A DNA stretch of 64,000 bases from Syntrophus buswellii (GTDB taxonomy: Bacteria; Desulfobacterota; Syntrophia; Syntrophales; Syntrophaceae): NCBI RefSeq assembly GCF_046097065.1, contig NZ_CP175563.1, forward strand, positions 3,162,001 to 3,226,000, in the 5' to 3' direction. Under the pieces are notes generated by a model. It was not told the DNA's origin. It did no database searches and worked only from the letters and a program-made list of their open reading frames with translations. This document shows positions 62,601-64,000 of this stretch, piece by piece. The position numbers were made by a program, and so were the translations under genes. The stretch's first letter is position 1. The number at the start of each line of letters is the position of its first letter.

Positions 62601-63379
62601 TGGCGCCGGTATGGCAGGCCTATTTTCTGGGTATGGCCGAGATTGAATCCGACATCGCGAAAACATGGGAAGAGCTCCGGCAGGCCGACATCCAGCCCCT
62701 GCAGCATAAATTTCCCTTTCTTCCCGCCTCCGGTGAGGACGTTTCCATTGAAGAGCTCCGGAATGCGACACACCCCGCCGGGCATTTCCGGCGGTCTTTT
62801 CAGGCCCTGCTCCTGCCCTACTGCGGAGAAGAGGGACAACGTTGGCGGAAGAGAAGCAGCCCTTACAACGTCCTGAAGCTTCCCGAGACGATGCTGCCGA
62901 CTCTCAACGCCATCGAGCAGCTTGGCGATGTCCTCTGGGACAGGGACGGAAAGGAAAAATTCCTCGAATTCATGGTTCGCCCCGCCCCCCTTCCCTTGAT
63001 GCCTCCCCGGGAGCCGCTGGCCGCTCTGTCCTATCTGTATGTGGGCGACTCCGCCGTCTTTGGCTTCAATCAGAAGCCATCCTGGAAGAGGATACGATGC
63101 TCCTGGAAAGACCCGTCCAGTGCGGCTGTGGGCATCGAGTTCGCGGGCCGGAGCAGATCGGCCAGAATCAAGAGAACGATCGAGGTTCCGCCTTCATACT
63201 GGAGCTTTTACCGCCTTCTCCAGAAGGCGAAACAGCCGGCGGCCTTCGACAGAAACAGAAACATTTCGACAGTGCAGTGGACCATCATGTCACCGGCCGG
63301 CAATGGAGAAGGGGTATCCCTGGATATCGCCTTCGACATCAAGGGTGATCCGTGGAGCGTCTTTAAACTGCCCCGCTGA
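59612..63379 (+). CDS. tssM: Type VI secretion membrane protein TssM (IcmF)
   Basis: 1255 residues. Membrane segment WPTLLAILAALVLLILVGLLVYY (about 24-46), a cytoplasmic GTPase-like domain with Walker A GQAGSGKST (about 106), the IcmF motif LVLTHLDQFEGF (NTPase motif 4 like) and a second membrane segment LAAAAIGLAGLLFFGAAYF (about 385-403). The remainder is periplasmic. Usual TssM proteins have a hairpin of two helices before the NTPase domain; only one is visible here. It forms the T6SS membrane complex with TssJ and TssL. GAAGGTGG precedes the ATG. TssJ follows after 25 bases. Confidence 0.92.
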   Translation: MDSLSRITGYVRNFFTLDNWPTLLAILAALVLLILVGLLVYYRIRKRRHPGTLEIKAGSSAERKALKKEMPASSLTGIWKEFLKAIPWSIRPNIMTYEHFIVFGQAGSGKSTLIDRYTDWQGHARQFYPSFTANPLLQIYLGSKVLVQEIPASLLDDTSEAARRALLKLWKPLFRRRKPTVVIALNAMELSPDEPGHLESLRQKAQMIRGKINLLGQICKKPIPVRLVLTHLDQFEGFLEFSRFLAQGNIPLKLEWPSAGGDRDRSGSPGTPVEGQRQDPTARTDRYDLSGCLDPCEEHLTRALISLPADQYLRAMTFLCQAPRVFQDLSLFVRSLQEADPLSLEPEITGFYLTSQAEENLPVLNPFAPLLTAEEISKIDPHRRHRLAAAAIGLAGLLFFGAAYFHGRSLIVERQRGLDRVETDPPARYDQRMHELLPAVYADQHPVTKVLPDFFSSRNREITHRSMENIRELYLLPELDRLATEMAAKPQTPTGAVITIHGFEHYYKGSIHAAQDRAVYLLALIYATRDNDLGQLIQQNPTSWSKILNLPRTMIEDYVHNNVSSSDVSLAGKKLSFRQSHGAVDDPNRWMAYFREIRRFCQQPFMSRMEFEKLQKDTEQFLGVIQQMELYDLTVRLAKLLKKEVPPDIHLDMIVIQESELRQEAIKNSLNFIKNSSMNYPETAPGSGLAGLLENLKVMLSYKDPRAEKDWTFRFSLGGEDFSLSAGQWKDLINRSRINAFLRDFVNQHQRQDGLLFFPSDQEFDDLIMNPSNDGRFLFIGSARVDGRFTRDAVEKRVRPILSELPALIESLPIDPQGKKHVTNFLLKEVDIYGRRYAQSYRRYYMEFDIKAGSPGALRFVLSQMVLPSSPLREVLVSIQDNIRIDPGTNEYMQIFSRHLSEFDFIKRLMGEQKGTFPELDRYKALMEQMLADIQEQQGQGEKRDKEESHALLKNRLSPLGRIAFAILDQEKDSYVNLVKRWLESVAVPRPWQDIFLAPVWQAYFLGMAEIESDIAKTWEELRQADIQPLQHKFPFLPASGEDVSIEELRNATHPAGHFRRSFQALLLPYCGEEGQRWRKRSSPYNVLKLPETMLPTLNAIEQLGDVLWDRDGKEKFLEFMVRPAPLPLMPPREPLAALSYLYVGDSAVFGFNQKPSWKRIRCSWKDPSSAAVGIEFAGRSRSARIKRTIEVPPSYWSFYRLLQKAKQPAAFDRNRNISTVQWTIMSPAGNGEGVSLDIAFDIKGDPWSVFKLPR

Positions 63380-63404
63380 CAATGCGAGGCCAACAGGGTA
63401 TCTC

Positions 63405-63926
63405 ATGGCACATTATAAGGAATCAGCCTTACCTGCACGGTTTCTAAGCGGAGCGTTAACGGCCCTTTTTCTGCTTTCGCTCATGGGGTGCGCTTTTCTG
63501 GGCTTGAAAAGCGGCGCAAAGGTGGACTACATCACGCTCGACATTGCCGCCGATGCGCTCGCCAATGAGGAGCGGCTCGCCTATGTCGTCATTCGCAGGG
63601 TGAATAAAATGGAATTCCTCATCGACCAGTACGAGACCATCTCCGATATGGCCTTTGCCAGGAAGCCCAATGAAAGCATCCTGGCCGTCAAGATGATCCT
63701 GCCCGGACAGAAGCAGCAGATAAAGGTCATCAAGCCCGGCAAAGAGGATATCGGCGTCTATGTCCTTTTCACCAATCCCGGCGAAAACTGGAAAGTGATC
63801 CTCGAGGGGCCGTTGAAGAAGGAATACCGGATCAACGTGAAGAAGAACGAAGTGGAAGAGGTCCAGGGGAATCTGTTGGACCTGCTTTCCGGCATCCCTG
63901 CCGTGAACGGTCTGTCGATAACGTGA
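63405..63926 (+). CDS. tssJ: T6SS outer-membrane lipoprotein TssJ
   Basis: 173 residues from ATG 63405; the longer frame overlaps tssM and is rejected. Signal peptide LTALFLLSLMGCAF, with the lipidated Cys at 29. A small beta-sandwich domain follows: VDYITLDIAADALANEE, then VVIRRVNKMEFL and VLFTNPGENWKVILEGP, resembling the transthyretin-like TssJ fold. It anchors the TssM periplasmic domain to the outer membrane. The position after tssM supports the call; sequence alone would be weak. Confidence 0.75.
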   Translation: MAHYKESALPARFLSGALTALFLLSLMGCAFLGLKSGAKVDYITLDIAADALANEERLAYVVIRRVNKMEFLIDQYETISDMAFARKPNESILAVKMILPGQKQQIKVIKPGKEDIGVYVLFTNPGENWKVILEGPLKKEYRINVKKNEVEEVQGNLLDLLSGIPAVNGLSIT

Positions 63927-63936
63927 AGGTGCGATC

Positions 63937-64000
63937 ATGCCGCAGCATTTAGACATCGCCTCTCTTGAGAACGATCTGCGCCTGGAGAGTCAGCAGCCAT
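63937..64000 (+). CDS. Start of the next T6SS operon gene, cut by window edge
   Basis: Twenty-one codons from ATG 63937 (GAAGGTG about 7 bases upstream), beginning MPQHLDIASLENDLRLES. It is 10 bases after tssJ, so is surely cotranscribed, but too little is present to name the product; TssK, TssA or an accessory protein are possibilities by position. Confidence 0.55.
   Translation, partial: MPQHLDIASLENDLRLESQQP

Overview
The window looks like chromosome of a GC-rich, Gram-negative, probably anaerobic deltaproteobacterium. A relative of Syntrophus or Smithella is my best guess, inferred from gene content only. Supporting features are an LPS-sugar operon (kdsB, hldD, an 8-amino-Kdo transaminase homologue), an RND pump, an Mla-type lipid transporter, a DUF362/polyferredoxin redox pair, two exosortase-type (PEP-CTERM) surface proteins and a type VI secretion locus. 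I saw no rRNA, tRNA, CRISPR array or complete insertion sequence.

Layout. 1-12.9 kb is a backbone of housekeeping and stress genes: an RsbRD-like domain protein, a cytidylate-kinase-like protein, a Nudix hydrolase, a thioredoxin with two zinc ribbons, MutY, a flavin-binding-fold protein, a divergent PEP-carboxykinase homologue, MFS and NCS2 transporters, and an SfsA-DUF123 fusion. 13.0-19.8 kb holds a TetR repressor and a complete RND efflux operon; near-identical palindromes precede both the repressor and the pump. 20.4-24.6 kb is a giant SNF2 helicase. 24.8-27.4 kb is a small accessory islet with a lipoprotein, a HicBA toxin-antitoxin pair, an ASCH-domain protein and a possible attC remnant. 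27.4-37.4 kb is a tight eight-gene operon joining an Mla-like lipid importer (MlaB-MlaE fusion, MlaF, MlaD, PqiC-like lipoprotein) to an ABC efflux system (TolC-like lipoprotein, HlyD, RbbA-like double ATPase, ABC-2 permease).

37.6-46.8 kb is a horizontally acquired defence island with visibly lower GC. It encodes a type IC restriction-modification system in the order hsdM, truncated rhuM, hsdS, prrC, hsdR. The prrC product matches the E. coli anticodon nuclease PrrC at its catalytic triad and tRNA-Lys recognition peptide with a constant numbering offset. Restriction is therefore backed by a suicidal tRNA nuclease that should fire when a phage blocks restriction. Directly 3' of hsdR lies an integron-type attC site, then one gene cassette (secreted cupin protein), then a degenerate second attC; no integrase gene is in the window.

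46.8-53.2 kb carries a nitroreductase, PsiE, the DUF362/4Fe-4S pair, and two VPLPA-CTERM surface proteins whose upstream regions share a promoter module with identical spacing. 53.3-56.2 kb is the LPS inner-core operon. 56.9 kb to the right edge is the start of a T6SS operon (tssH, tssM, tssJ and the first codons of another gene). The most rewarding items are the prr-type defence locus, the attC cassette beside it, and the shared CTERM promoter module.
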